A DNA stretch of 62,266 nucleotides from Paenibacillus taihuensis (GCF_003386535.1 NZ_QTTN01000040.1:1-62266); one strand, 5' to 3'; positions 8,464 through 17,221 are shown, counted from the first letter of the stretch. Program-made: numbers and translations. The notes: generated by a model from the letters alone, not told the origin.

Positions 8464-8775
8464 TTATGGCATTGCCAGCGGAACGATCAGCTGCACAACC
8501 GTCCCTTTTAACCTCTTGCTACGAATCGTCATGCTTGCTTCGCCCCGGTAATAGGTTTGGAGGCGATGATACACATTGTGAAGCCCTGATCCACCGCTGC
8601 TAAATTCTTCTTTCCCTCCCCGTTTCGCATTCTCAATGACCGGCTGCAAAATAAACTTCAGCACCTGCGCGTCCATCACTTCCGGCTGCACCTTCCACTC
8701 CACCTCGAACGTGAAGCCGAACCGGATCTCCTGAATGACGATATAGTTCTGCAAATGTTTGATTTCCGTAGCCAT
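8464..8775 (-). pseudogene. Remnant of a YesM-type sensor histidine kinase
   Basis: The 103-residue frame matches the C-terminal half of YesM/LytS-like kinases: EIKHLQNYIVIQEIRFG and VLKFILQPVIENA (the H-box exit and N-box), then directly GGSGLHNVYHRLQTYY and a final GTVVQLIVPL. The membrane sensor, HAMP segment and phosphorylated His are missing, and about 40-50 residues with the DNGxG ATP-binding loop are deleted between VIENA and GGSGL. It therefore cannot be a working kinase. It lies between the P-loop kinase gene and GH38, the position where a YesM/YesN pair would normally control a glycan operon. Confidence 0.8.
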
Positions 8776-8800
8776 GCAGGCGTCCTTGGAGGCGTATATT

Positions 8801-9358
8801 TTACAGTTGAAAATGCGCCTTAATCTGACCTGCGACTTCCTCCGGCGTGAGAAACGTGTTGTTAATCTTCAAGTAGCGCTCATGCACGAGCTCGCCATCA
8901 TTGGAGTTCAACCGATGCTGCTGCACAGCTGTGAGCATTCTCGCCTCCGATTGCTCGACATCCCGCTTCGAAGGCTTATTCGCCAGCCGATTCTCGCCCC
9001 GGTTCCGCTCGATCCTCGTATCCAGCTCCGCTTCAAGCTCGACCCAGTACACCTCGCCGCCATGCTTCTCGAAGATGTCCCCGACCTGCTTCACATAATC
9101 CCAGTCCGCCTGCACATCAAACGCCCAGACGAAGGTGAAAATCATCCCGTAACCCTCGCCTTTCGCATACGTCTCGAATATGCTCATGCGGAACTGATGG
9201 GCGAGCTCCCACATCTCCGGGCTGAACCCGAAATACGGGCACAGCAGCTCGATCGTCATATGATTATGGAACAGCTTCAGCTCCGTCATCTTCGCAAGCT
9301 CCTGCCCTACTGTCATTTTGCCGACCGCCATCGGGCCGAATAAGAGTACCAGCTTCAT
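8801..9358 (-). CDS. P-loop nucleotide/small-molecule kinase-like protein
   Basis: A 185-residue protein with an N-terminal Walker A loop GPMAVGKMTVG (residues 8-18) and the overall size of adenylate- or shikimate-kinase-like P-loop proteins. An arginine-rich lid-like stretch (TRIERNRGENRLANKPSKRD) lies near residues 112-131. The phosphoacceptor is unknown. The ATG at 9358 is used; no other start is better. It reads toward the histidine kinase remnant and the GH38 operon. Confidence 0.75.
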   Translation of the reverse strand: MKLVLLFGPMAVGKMTVGQELAKMTELKLFHNHMTIELLCPYFGFSPEMWELAHQFRMSIFETYAKGEGYGMIFTFVWAFDVQADWDYVKQVGDIFEKHGGEVYWVELEAELDTRIERNRGENRLANKPSKRDVEQSEARMLTAVQQHRLNSNDGELVHERYLKINNTFLTPEEVAGQIKAHFQL

Positions 9359-9433
9359 CCGCGATCACCATCCAATTATTGGTATCCGACTCTTATTCGT
9401 TGCTCCGGCTTCTCTCTCCTGCCAAGCGGGAAA

Positions 9434-9463
9434 CAAAAAAACCGCCCTCCACGTAGAGGGCGG
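9434..9463 (-). terminator. Terminator of the secreted coiled-coil gene
   Basis: CCGCCCTC and GAGGGCGG form a perfect 8-bp stem with a 6-base loop; on the minus strand it is followed by seven T residues. It lies about 115 bases beyond the stop at 9580. The remaining DNA in 9359-9579 shows nothing else. Confidence 0.85.
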
Positions 9464-9579
9464 CATTGTAGGATAGGAACACAGCAGCAATTGCAGCGTT
9501 AACGAGTTAGCATGCACAAGTCTGCACAAGCCGATAGGCCTAGCAAAAGCGTCCAGATCGAACTAGGCCTGGCCGACTC

Positions 9580-10095
9580 CTATGCACTCAGCGAAGTAAG
9601 CAGCGTCTGCAAGCTTTGCTGCAAGGACAGAATCTGCTGCTTCGCTTGAATGATCTGCTCCTTCAGCGAAATGATCTGCGTAAGCTCCGCAACGCCTGAA
9701 GCGGTGTCATCGCTCTTCTTCGCACTCTTCACTTGCGCCCACAGCGCTTGCTTCTGCGTACGAATCGCTTTGATGGAAGCTTGCTGAGCAGCGATCTGCT
9801 CCCTCACGTTCTTCAAGCTCGCTTTAAGCGATGCTTTCTGCTCCTTCGTGAGCGACTTCGCCGTTGCCTTGTTCGTTTCACGCAGCGACTTGATTTGCGC
9901 CGCCAAGCCCTTCTGCTGCGCGCGCAGCGTGACGAGCTGGCTCTTCAGCGCGGCCGTTTGCGCCTTCCATTCTTCGTGATGCGACTTCGTGGTGGAAGTC
10001 GTGCTTGCGTCCGCGCTCGATGCGAATGCGGCCTGCGCCGAACCTGCCACCAAAGCCAGTCCAAGCACCGCGACTGTCAAACTTTTCTTCAACAT
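9580..10095 (-). CDS. Secreted alanine/glutamine-rich coiled-coil protein
   Basis: A 171-residue protein with an N-terminal signal peptide (LKKSLTVAVLGLALVAGS, likely cleavage after AQAAFA) followed by a Thr/Ser linker and one long, highly charged helix of about 120 residues rich in Gln, Lys, Ala and Leu with heptad spacing (QLVTLRAQQKGLAAQIKSL). No catalytic motif is visible. The chosen ATG at 10095 has GGAGGG nine bases upstream; another ATG two codons earlier is only three bases from it. It lies directly downstream of the two-component genes on the same strand, so it could be an output or accessory of that system, but this is inference from position only. Confidence 0.75.
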   Translation of the reverse strand: MLKKSLTVAVLGLALVAGSAQAAFASSADASTTSTTKSHHEEWKAQTAALKSQLVTLRAQQKGLAAQIKSLRETNKATAKSLTKEQKASLKASLKNVREQIAAQQASIKAIRTQKQALWAQVKSAKKSDDTASGVAELTQIISLKEQIIQAKQQILSLQQSLQTLLTSLSA

Positions 10096-10153
10096 GATCA
10101 TTATCCCTCCGCTTCAATATGTCCTGCATCCCCTACTCTATCGAAAAAATGTA

Positions 10154-11551
10154 TCAAAAGTTTGTCATCGGCAGCTCCACTTGAAACGCCGTTCCCTTCC
10201 CTTGCTCGGAACGGACGGCAATCGTTCCCCCATGGGCTTGCACAATGTATCGTACAATCGTTAGCCCAAGTCCCGAGCCGCGGGAGGTACGGCTGGACTC
10301 CGCTTTATACAGGCGTTCGAACAGATGCGGCAGATGCTCGGCGGCGATGCCCTGCCCGTTATCGCTCACGGTAATGACCGCTTTTCGCTCCTTCCGCTCT
10401 ACACGAACGCACACTTCCGTACCCGACGCATTATGTTCCAGCGCGTTGCCGATTAAATTCAGCAGCACCTGCCGAAGCCTCATCGGATCGCCGCGCAGCA
10501 CGATCCTCTCGTCCGCTTGCGCATGAAGCCGCATGCCTGCCGATTCCGCCTTCGTCCGAAGCTGCTGCGCCGACTGCTCGGTCAGCTCCGTCAAATCGAC
10601 CTGCTCCCAATCAAACTTGATTTGATGCTCTTCGAAAGCCGACAGTTCATGAATCGAATCGATAAGCCGTCCCAGTCTAACCGACTCCCCAAGCGATAAC
10701 TCCACGAACTCCTCCTGCTCCTTCCCGGACAGAAGGCCGTCCCTCAGCGCTTGCAGTGTCCCGCGAATGCTTGTAAGCGGGGTTCGCAATTCATGCGAAA
10801 TCTCCATTATGAGCCGTCTTCGCTGATCCTCAATTCGCTCCATCCTCCCCGCCATCGCGTTGAAGGAGTCGCCAAGTCTAGCGAGCTCATCTTGCCCGGT
10901 TACATGAACCCTGCTGGAGAAATCGCCGCCCGCAATCGATGCGGCCGCCTCGCTAATCTGCCGAATCGGCCTAACGAACCGGCGAGTGGCCAGCCAAAGC
11001 AGCAGAATGAGCGGTCCAGCGCAAGCAAGCGCAATAAGCCAGATACTCCGCCGAATCGGCTCAGCGAGCGCACGCACATCAGCCGATGGGGAATAAATGA
11101 ATGCAGCTGCGGTAACTTGATCGTTCTTCATAAGCGGGAAGCCGACAACGAGCATCGTCCCGTTATCCTCTTTGCGGAACTTGGAGATATGCTCGATGCG
11201 CTCGCCTCCCGATACCGTATCAATCCAGCTTTTTACATCGGGACGCACGCCGACCTCATATAGATCCTGTTTCAGAAACTTCACTTTCTTGCCGACCAGG
11301 CTGATGTTCACTTTGTTCTCCCGCTCAAGCTGCTTCAGCTCCTTGCGGAAATCCGCTGCCGTCAGCTCGCCGGAGAGATGCTGCTGGTACGCTTCCTCCA
11401 CATATACGGACTGCTCGTTCAATCGCTCCATGCCCTGTTTATAATAATTGCGCTGGACCAACCAGCTGACGGCAGCGGTCATCAGGAGCAGCACGACGAG
11501 AGTGATGCATGCTGAGGCCCAAAGCCATTTGCGAAAAATCGAATTCAGCAC
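10154..11551 (-). CDS. Sensor histidine kinase (HAMP, HisKA, HATPase)
   Basis: A 465-residue kinase: first membrane helix at about residues 10-30, an extracytoplasmic sensor of about 140 residues, second helix near 170-190, HAMP near 190-245, the phosphorylated His in EISHELRTPLTSIRG, then N-box (NLIGNALEH), DNGQGI and GLGLTIV of the ATPase domain. All catalytic boxes are intact. The start is GTG at 11551, with GAGGTG eight bases upstream and a 7-base overlap with the response regulator stop, so the pair is translationally coupled. The stimulus is unknown. Confidence 0.9.
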   Translation of the reverse strand: MLNSIFRKWLWASACITLVVLLLMTAAVSWLVQRNYYKQGMERLNEQSVYVEEAYQQHLSGELTAADFRKELKQLERENKVNISLVGKKVKFLKQDLYEVGVRPDVKSWIDTVSGGERIEHISKFRKEDNGTMLVVGFPLMKNDQVTAAAFIYSPSADVRALAEPIRRSIWLIALACAGPLILLLWLATRRFVRPIRQISEAAASIAGGDFSSRVHVTGQDELARLGDSFNAMAGRMERIEDQRRRLIMEISHELRTPLTSIRGTLQALRDGLLSGKEQEEFVELSLGESVRLGRLIDSIHELSAFEEHQIKFDWEQVDLTELTEQSAQQLRTKAESAGMRLHAQADERIVLRGDPMRLRQVLLNLIGNALEHNASGTEVCVRVERKERKAVITVSDNGQGIAAEHLPHLFERLYKAESSRTSRGSGLGLTIVRYIVQAHGGTIAVRSEQGKGTAFQVELPMTNF

Positions 11552-12270
11552 GATGCGCTCACCTCGAATTTGTAGCCGACGCCCCAAACCGTAGTCAGGC
11601 TCCAGCCCCTTCCTCGCCCAAGCTTCCGGCGGATGCGCTGGATGTACAAGTCGACCACCCTATCCTCGCCATCGAAGTCCCAGCCCCACACCTGCGCAAT
11701 CAAATCCTCGCGCGAAAATACTTTCTCCGGACGCCCCGCAAGCCATGCCAGCAGATCAAATTCACGCCTCGTCAGCGCGACAGACTTCCCATCCACGCTT
11801 ACCGTGCAAGCATCCAGCTGCAGCTGCAAATTCCCCACCGCTAGCTCGGCCCGTTCTGAGACAGGTTGGCTGGAAACAGGACGGCTCGTCCGCCGAAGCA
11901 CCGCATCAATACGCACCAAGAGCTCGTTCGGGTCAAAAGGCTTCACCAAATAATCGTCGGCTCCCATACGAATGCCTTCGATTCGTTCATGCACTTCGCC
12001 CCGCGCCGTCAGCATGATGATGGGCGTGTTATCCCCGCTTTGTCGCAGCTCTCTGCAGACCGCCCAACCGTCAACTCGAGGCAGCATCAGATCGAGCACG
12101 ATTAGCGCGTAGTTCCCACCACTGCCGCCGCTTCGGATTTTGTCCAGCGCCGACTGCCCGTCGAACGCCTCGTCGACCTCGTAACCGTTCTTTGATAGAT
12201 ATAGATTCGTAATTTTGACGATTGAAGGATCGTCATCCACGACCAATATACGTCCCGGCATAATCTCCAC
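11545..12270 (-). CDS. OmpR-family response regulator
   Basis: A 241-residue regulator. The receiver domain has the acidic pocket VVDDDPS, the phosphorylated Asp in VLDLMLPRVDG near residue 58, and the conserved Lys in LVKPFDP. The C-terminal winged helix (residues about 140-236) contains LTRREFDLLAWLA and DRVVDLYIQRIRRKLG, the recognition region. The first codon is either GTG at 12270 or ATG at 12261; neither has a decisive ribosome site, so the longer form is given. It is the first gene of a two-gene operon with the overlapping histidine kinase. Confidence 0.9.
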   Translation of the reverse strand: MEIMPGRILVVDDDPSIVKITNLYLSKNGYEVDEAFDGQSALDKIRSGGSGGNYALIVLDLMLPRVDGWAVCRELRQSGDNTPIIMLTARGEVHERIEGIRMGADDYLVKPFDPNELLVRIDAVLRRTSRPVSSQPVSERAELAVGNLQLQLDACTVSVDGKSVALTRREFDLLAWLAGRPEKVFSREDLIAQVWGWDFDGEDRVVDLYIQRIRRKLGRGRGWSLTTVWGVGYKFEVSASC

Positions 12271-12402
12271 CCGCTTTCCGGAGCTTCCAAACAGAAACTT
12301 TCGAATACACGACTACTATACAACAAAGCCGCCTTCCTTGTGGAGAACGGTTTTTGCAGGATCGGAACGCAGCATGTGCTGACAATTTTCCACAAAAAAA
12401 CG

Positions 12403-12433
12403 TTGACTTTCCTATTAGGGGAAGGTTTATCGT
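12403..12433 (+). promoter_or_regulatory. MerR-type promoter with 19-bp spacer
   Basis: TTGACT at 12403-12408 and TATCGT at 12428-12433 are separated by exactly 19 bp, the overlong spacer typical of promoters activated by MerR-family proteins. The spacer holds CCTATTAGG, a short palindrome. It is about 50 bases before the MerR-GGDEF start and suggests autoregulation. Confidence 0.6.
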
Positions 12434-12481
12434 AGGGTTAAGTAATTCCGGCCGGAGTGCTTGCCGAGGAGGTCACTGCGC

Positions 12482-13369
12482 TTGAAAATTAGCGAATTCG
12501 CTGCACTGAATAACGTCACTGCCAAAATGCTTCGCCATTACGACGAAATCGGTCTGCTGAAACCGACCGCAATTGATGCGGAGACCGGCTACCGTTCCTA
12601 CGAACAGGACCAAGCCCACGTGCTCAACTGGATTGTCATACTTAAAAGTCTTGATTTTACGTTAGCCGAAATCAGAGAACTGTTAAGCGGTCCTATCGAC
12701 AGCCCAGAGATCGTTCACCAGCTAATCCGCAAACGCATCGAGATTAGCTCGGCGTTAAATGTGCAAATTCAGAAGAAAATCGCAATTGACCGCCTCATCC
12801 ATCTAATTGAGAAGGAAGGGTTCAAAATGGATAAAAAAGTCGATTTGATGCTCCTTGAGCAGACAGACGTCCATGAGATCAAGAAGAATATTCCGAATTT
12901 CGAAGCCTTTCTGGATGCGGCCGCAGACATAGTCGGCTCATGCTCCTTGCAGGATCGGATCAGCGTGTTCCGCTTGGATATCAGCCACTTTAAATCGGTT
13001 AACGATGATTATGGCTTTGAGGCAGGGGATAGAGTCATAGTCGCTTGCTATCAAATCATTGAATCCAGCGTCCGGCGCCACTTGCCTGAAGCAGCCATCG
13101 GGCGTGCGGCGGGAGACGAGTTCGTCGTCATTGCCAAAGCCGAGAAGGAATTATGCGCTCAAGCCGCGCAGTCGATTATCGAGGAGATGAGGAGCTTTGA
13201 CTTCTCCAGCATCGGGTGCAACAAGCAGATGGGCTGTTATATCGGGGGACTCGTCGGGCAAATTCAGAAGCCCGCTATCCGCCAGATGGTCGAGTATTCG
13301 ATCGAGCTGCTTGACCGCGCTCGAAGCAACGGAACGAATTCGATCGCGATTGAACAATATCGCTCTTAA
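12482..13369 (+). CDS. MerR-type DNA-binding domain fused to a GGDEF-like domain
   Basis: A 295-residue protein. Residues 1-70 are a MerR winged HTH (KISEFAALNNVTAKMLRHYDE, GYRSYEQDQ), followed by a helical linker to about residue 125. From about residue 130 to 285 comes a GGDEF-fold domain: FRLDISHFKSVNDDYGFEAG and GRAAGDEFVVIA. The signature is AGDEF in place of GGDEF, so activity is uncertain, although some AGDEF proteins are reported active. A TTG at 12482 has GAGGAGG nine bases upstream and is preferred. The arrangement suggests a regulator that senses GTP or c-di-GMP, or makes c-di-GMP when bound to DNA. No obvious target operon is adjacent except itself. Confidence 0.8.
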   Translation: MKISEFAALNNVTAKMLRHYDEIGLLKPTAIDAETGYRSYEQDQAHVLNWIVILKSLDFTLAEIRELLSGPIDSPEIVHQLIRKRIEISSALNVQIQKKIAIDRLIHLIEKEGFKMDKKVDLMLLEQTDVHEIKKNIPNFEAFLDAAADIVGSCSLQDRISVFRLDISHFKSVNDDYGFEAGDRVIVACYQIIESSVRRHLPEAAIGRAAGDEFVVIAKAEKELCAQAAQSIIEEMRSFDFSSIGCNKQMGCYIGGLVGQIQKPAIRQMVEYSIELLDRARSNGTNSIAIEQYRS

Positions 13370-13374
13370 CAAAG

Positions 13375-13408
13375 ACAAGGCTTTCACGGTTGTGAAGGCC
13401 TTGTTTTA
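13375..13408 (+). terminator. Terminator of the MerR-GGDEF gene
   Basis: ACAAGGCTTTCAC pairs with GTGAAGGCCTTGT (one mismatch) over a 4-base loop and is followed by TTTT, immediately after the stop codon. Confidence 0.8.
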
Positions 13409-13448
13409 ACTGGCTCTATTGATTTGTTGGGCTTTGGGCTTTTGGGCT

Positions 13449-13720
13449 GAGAGACCCGTATTGGGTCTCTCCGTTTCTCTTTCGCGCGGTTTCGGCGCTG
13501 AGAGTCGGATTATCCTACTCTCAGCACACAATCTCCGCCTTTTCACTCTTGAGAGTCGGCTTTTCCGTCTCTCAGAGCCCAAATCGGCGGGAATTCCCTC
13601 TCCCTTCATGCTGAGAGTCGGTTTTTCCGTCTCTCAGCTCCGCAACCTACCACTTTTGCGCTCGAGAGTCGCTTTTTCCGACTCTCGTTAAAATTACTGA
13701 GAGAACGTATGTGTTCTCTC
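13449..13720. repeat. Palindrome array C (GAGAG...CTCTC units)
   Basis: Six imperfect palindromes of 22-23 bp begin with GAGAG and end with CTCTC at 13449, 13500, 13551, 13613, 13664 and 13699. Distances are 51, 51, 62, 51 and 35 bp. Arms vary: GAGAGACCC/GGGTCTCTC in the first, GAGAGTCGG/CCGTCTCTC in others, GAGAGAAC/GTTCTCTC in the last. The DNA between units is unrelated. It lies between the terminators of two convergent genes. Confidence 0.9.
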
Positions 13721-13758
13721 GCCCCCGCTTTTCCCACCGTTGAAAGCGAGCAAAGAAA

Positions 13759-13781
13759 GAACTGCCCCACCCGGGCAGTTC
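13759..13781 (-). terminator. Terminator of the GH127 gene
   Basis: GAACTGCCC and GGGCAGTTC form a perfect 9-bp stem with a 5-base loop; on the minus strand TTTCTTTG follows. It lies about 140 bases beyond the GH127 stop. Nothing else is evident in 13782-13917. Confidence 0.65.
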
Positions 13782-13917
13782 CCTCTCTTCTCATCCTCAT
13801 CCACACCCGGCAGCATCATGGTGGAGAGCACAATCTGAACAGCGCGCCTGGTGCTTGGATGCGGGCGAAGGCGTATCCGTTGGGCTTTTGGTCTTTGGAC
13901 TGTACTGGAGAAATCCG

Positions 13918-15912
13918 CTATAGCCCGCTTGTTCTGATCCACACCGTCATTTCCCCGGTCTTCCGATTGCCCCAAAGATAATACGGAACCGCCCTCAGCG
14001 TTACAGAACTCGCCTCCTGCACTTGCTGCTGTGCAAGTGGACGATAAGGGAGATCCGGCTGCCATGACGCCATATTATCGACGCAGCCTTCGGCTTCGAT
14101 GACGACTGCTCCGCCCATCAGTCCAGGATCGTAGGAGGAATGCAGCTTCGTATCCGCTTGGATAGTCAGCGAAGATAACAGGTCGCCATTATCCGCTTCC
14201 TCCAAGCAATACACGAGCGGACCGCGTTCGATAGCCGCTTTGCCCGCATTTGCCCGGATCGCCGGATTAGCCGCAATGAGCTGCGCCTCCAGACGCGGCT
14301 TCCATTCCGCCACGTCTCCTTCGGACCATGCTCGGGTGACTATCGCATATCCGTCTACCACTTCGTACTTCGCCGCCTGGCCGCCAATGATCATCTCCGC
14401 TTCGCCATAGCTCCAAGATGGAATGCGGAACGCGAGCGCAAGCTCAGCCTTTGGCGACTCCGTGACTTCCATCCGAACATAGCCTTCCCAAGGCAGATGC
14501 GATTCCTGCTTTAACCCCACTCGTCCTGCCGCAAGCTCGAAGCTCGCCTCGCTGCCGATAAATAAATTTGTATATATCGTATTGCGCTCGGCCGACGCCG
14601 TATAGATGTACTCGTTCAAGGAGCTGAGCAGTCGTGCCACGTTTGGCGGACAGCAGGAGCAGCCGAACCACTTCTGGCGCACTGCCTTCACATGATGGCG
14701 GGCCGGATTCAGCTTCGAAGCCTTCGGCCACACTTCCAGCGGATTGACGTAGAAGTAATGCTTCCCGTCCTGCGACATGCTGCCAATGACATTGTTATAC
14801 AGCGCCCGCTCCATCACATCCGCATAGTCGCTCTTCGCCTCCAGCTGAAGCATGCGCTGCGCAAAGAAGATGAGCCCGATCGAAGCGCATGTCTCCGCAT
14901 AGACCGTATCGTTCGGCAGATCATAATCGAACGTGAACGCTTCTCCGTGATGCGTCGAACCGATGCCTCCCGTAATGTACATCTGCTTCTTCGTCGTATT
15001 CGCCCATAGCCGGCGGCAAGCTTCAAGCAAGCTCGCATCGCCTGTTAACCTTGCGAGATCGGCCATCGCCGTATACATATAAACGGCCCGAACCGAATGA
15101 CCGGTTGCCGTATCCTGCTCCCGCACCGGCTTATCCGCCTGATTGTACGCCATTTGCGCGACTGTCGGGATCGCAATTTTCTTGTTCGCCCAATGGCTGA
15201 AGCCGTCTCTCTGCTTGCATTCTTCCACGAGGAAGTTCGGCTCAGCTCCCCGCTCGTCAATGAAGAACTGTGCCAGCGCGAGGTAGCGCTCCTCTCCGGT
15301 TGCTTTGTACAGCTTGACCAGCGCAAGCTCAATCTCCTGGTGACCGTCGTACCCCCGCAGCTTTCCGGGTTCCGTGCCAAACACCTGGTCGATATAGTCC
15401 GCGAACTTGCATACGACATCGAGCAGCCTCCGCTTGCCCGTCGCTTCATAATAAGCGACCGCCGCCTCCATCATATGGCCTGCGCAGTACAGCTCATGCG
15501 CTTCGTGCAGGTTCGTCCAGCGATTGCCCGGCTCCTTGATCGAAAAATACGTATTCAGGTAGCCGTCTTCCTTTTGAGCAGCAGCAATCAGTTCAATCAC
15601 TTCGTCCGCCGTCCGCTCCAGCTCGGAGTCGGGATGCTGAGCAAGCGAGTAGCCTACCGCTTCCAGCCATTTGGCAACGTCGCTGTCCTGGAACACCATG
15701 CCGCCATATTCCCCTTGCTCCATCCCCGCCGTAATCCGGAAATTCCGAATCGCGTAGCTAGGCTCCGCATCCGGAATCCGATCGTTCAGCGCCTCCCACT
15801 GATAAGGAATAACCGTCTTCCGCACCAATTCACGATACGAATCCCAAAATCTATCGCTGATCCGAACCTGCGGATCCTGCTTCCCCGTCATACCGCTTGC
15901 AGCTGCTCCCAT
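13918..15912 (-). CDS. GH127 beta-L-arabinofuranosidase family protein (DUF1680)
   Basis: A 664-residue protein of the HypBA1-like family: an N-terminal (alpha/alpha)6 barrel with NGYLNTY-like EDGYLNTYFS near residue 143 and LHEAHELYCAGHMMEAA near 160, and C-terminal beta domains. The zinc-cysteine cluster WFGCSCCPPN near residue 415, which in this family includes the cysteine nucleophile, is present. There is no signal peptide, so it acts on small imported arabino-oligosaccharides. ATG 15912 follows AGGAGG. The divergent AraC gene 150 bases away is the likely regulator. GH127 also contains relatives with other specificities, so the exact sugar is not certain. Confidence 0.9.
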   Translation of the reverse strand: MGAAASGMTGKQDPQVRISDRFWDSYRELVRKTVIPYQWEALNDRIPDAEPSYAIRNFRITAGMEQGEYGGMVFQDSDVAKWLEAVGYSLAQHPDSELERTADEVIELIAAAQKEDGYLNTYFSIKEPGNRWTNLHEAHELYCAGHMMEAAVAYYEATGKRRLLDVVCKFADYIDQVFGTEPGKLRGYDGHQEIELALVKLYKATGEERYLALAQFFIDERGAEPNFLVEECKQRDGFSHWANKKIAIPTVAQMAYNQADKPVREQDTATGHSVRAVYMYTAMADLARLTGDASLLEACRRLWANTTKKQMYITGGIGSTHHGEAFTFDYDLPNDTVYAETCASIGLIFFAQRMLQLEAKSDYADVMERALYNNVIGSMSQDGKHYFYVNPLEVWPKASKLNPARHHVKAVRQKWFGCSCCPPNVARLLSSLNEYIYTASAERNTIYTNLFIGSEASFELAAGRVGLKQESHLPWEGYVRMEVTESPKAELALAFRIPSWSYGEAEMIIGGQAAKYEVVDGYAIVTRAWSEGDVAEWKPRLEAQLIAANPAIRANAGKAAIERGPLVYCLEEADNGDLLSSLTIQADTKLHSSYDPGLMGGAVVIEAEGCVDNMASWQPDLPYRPLAQQQVQEASSVTLRAVPYYLWGNRKTGEMTVWIRTSGL

Positions 15913-16061
15913 GTGCTTTTCCTCCTGGAATCGAAATGACTTTTATATGACTTTTGACTATTTACGAATTCCAGTTTATCGTTATGAATTATAGGAAACT
16001 ACGAATAACTCCAACACATTTTTTATAAAATATAACACTTAGCAGAGAGGATCGCATACGT

Positions 16062-16919
16062 ATGAACGAGCAGCAGAAATTCGTATTAATGGAGATCCCT
16101 CCGGTTCCTTATTACATCACAACCGGATTAACGACACTGCAGCCGGGGGAGCAGCATCCGAATCGGCGGAACATCGGACTATTCGACCTGCTATGGGTCA
16201 TACAAGGAACGCTCTATATTGGCGAGGACGATCAGGAATGGACGCTGACCAAAGGACAGACGCTGCTGCTGCTGCCGGACCGTTATCATTATGCGGTGAA
16301 GCCGTGCGATACGGAGACGGTATTCTATTGGACGCATTTTGATTTCAAAGGCACCTATCATTTGTCGGATACGTCGCTAGGCTCGGTTCATCCCGTTCGA
16401 AGCGCGTGGAACAATCCTTATATGATACGGATTCGGCAGTACGCCTCGCCTCCGCAATTCGAGATGGCCGAGCGGCATCTGCATAAGCTGCTTGCATCCG
16501 CGGGGGCTTATCGCTCCGAAGCATTCTGGAATGAGCAGCAGCTGTTCATGGAACTGCTGCATGTGCTGGAGGAGAGCTACAGCGGGAAGAGCGACTCTCC
16601 TGCTTTGAAGCTCGCGGAGCGGACCGAGGCGTTTCTGCGGCAGCATTATCAGAGCGATTTGACGAACGAGGCCATTGCGGATGCGCTGCATTTTCACCCG
16701 AACTATATTGTGCGGTGCATGAAAGAGGTCTACCGCTGCACGCCGATGGAATACTTGCACGAGTACCGGCTGGAGCAAGCCAAGCTGCTGCTCATCAAGA
16801 CGGAGTGGAAGGTCGCGCAAATCGCGGAGCATGTCGGTTTCCAGTACGCGCCTTACTTCTCCAGCTGCTTCAAGCAGTACACCGGCATCTCGCCGCTGCG
16901 GTTTCGGAAGCAGTTCTAG
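16062..16919 (+). CDS. AraC-family transcriptional regulator
   Basis: A 285-residue regulator: N-terminal cupin-like ligand domain (residues about 15-110, with LLWVIQGTLYIGEDDQEW and LLLLPDRYHYA) and two C-terminal HTH motifs (residues about 185-280; LTNEAIADALHFHPNYIVRCMKE and WKVAQIAEHVGFQYAPYFSSCF). It is transcribed divergently from the GH127 gene and probably activates it in response to an arabinose-containing sugar. The ATG follows AGAGAGG. Confidence 0.88.
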   Translation: MNEQQKFVLMEIPPVPYYITTGLTTLQPGEQHPNRRNIGLFDLLWVIQGTLYIGEDDQEWTLTKGQTLLLLPDRYHYAVKPCDTETVFYWTHFDFKGTYHLSDTSLGSVHPVRSAWNNPYMIRIRQYASPPQFEMAERHLHKLLASAGAYRSEAFWNEQQLFMELLHVLEESYSGKSDSPALKLAERTEAFLRQHYQSDLTNEAIADALHFHPNYIVRCMKEVYRCTPMEYLHEYRLEQAKLLLIKTEWKVAQIAEHVGFQYAPYFSSCFKQYTGISPLRFRKQF

Positions 16920-16960
16920 GGCGTAGCGGCGCTTACCAGCGGTATGGAAAGAACATGAAG

Positions 16961-16990
16961 AAGGAGCCCTCTCGCAAAGGCTCCTTGCTC
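16961..16990 (+). terminator. Hairpin after the AraC gene
   Basis: AGGAGCC and GGCTCCT form a 7-bp stem with a 10-base loop about 45 bases after the AraC stop. The T-tract is weak on both strands, so the call is tentative. Confidence 0.45.
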
Positions 16991-17018
16991 GAGAGTCTAC
17001 ATAGTAGGCTCCCTTAAG

Positions 17019-17206
17019 CTATAATGGATAAATCCACTCATTTTCTCCAAATTCGGCGATTTTGCTCGGCTATATTGGATTTATCCATTCATTTCCGGCA
17101 AAACAGGCCGATTTCAGCTGTTTTCGGTAGAAATGAGTGGATTTTTCCAACATAGACCTTAATTCTCCTCTCAAGAGTCCTTCCATAATGGATATTTCCA
17201 TTTTAG
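17019..17206. repeat. Palindrome array B (TGGA-N4-TCCA cores)
   Basis: Cores TGGATAAATCCA, TGGATTTATCCA, TGGATTTTTCCA and TGGATATTTCCA start at 17025, 17076, 17138 and 17189. Distances are 51, 62 and 51 bp, identical to array A 12 kb away. Inner flanks again read CTCATTTTC, TTCATTTCC and AAATGAG; outer flanks read CTATAA and ACATAG. It fills the gap between convergent AraC and dehydrogenase genes, 16 bases from the latter's stop codon. Confidence 0.92.
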
Positions 17207-17221
17207 GGTTTGAGAGGCACT

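Noticed and set aside
13449..13720. Regularly spaced repeats considered as a CRISPR array
   Set aside because: Units are imperfect palindromes that differ from each other, spacing alternates between 51 and 62 bp, spacers are not uniform, and no cas genes are in the window.
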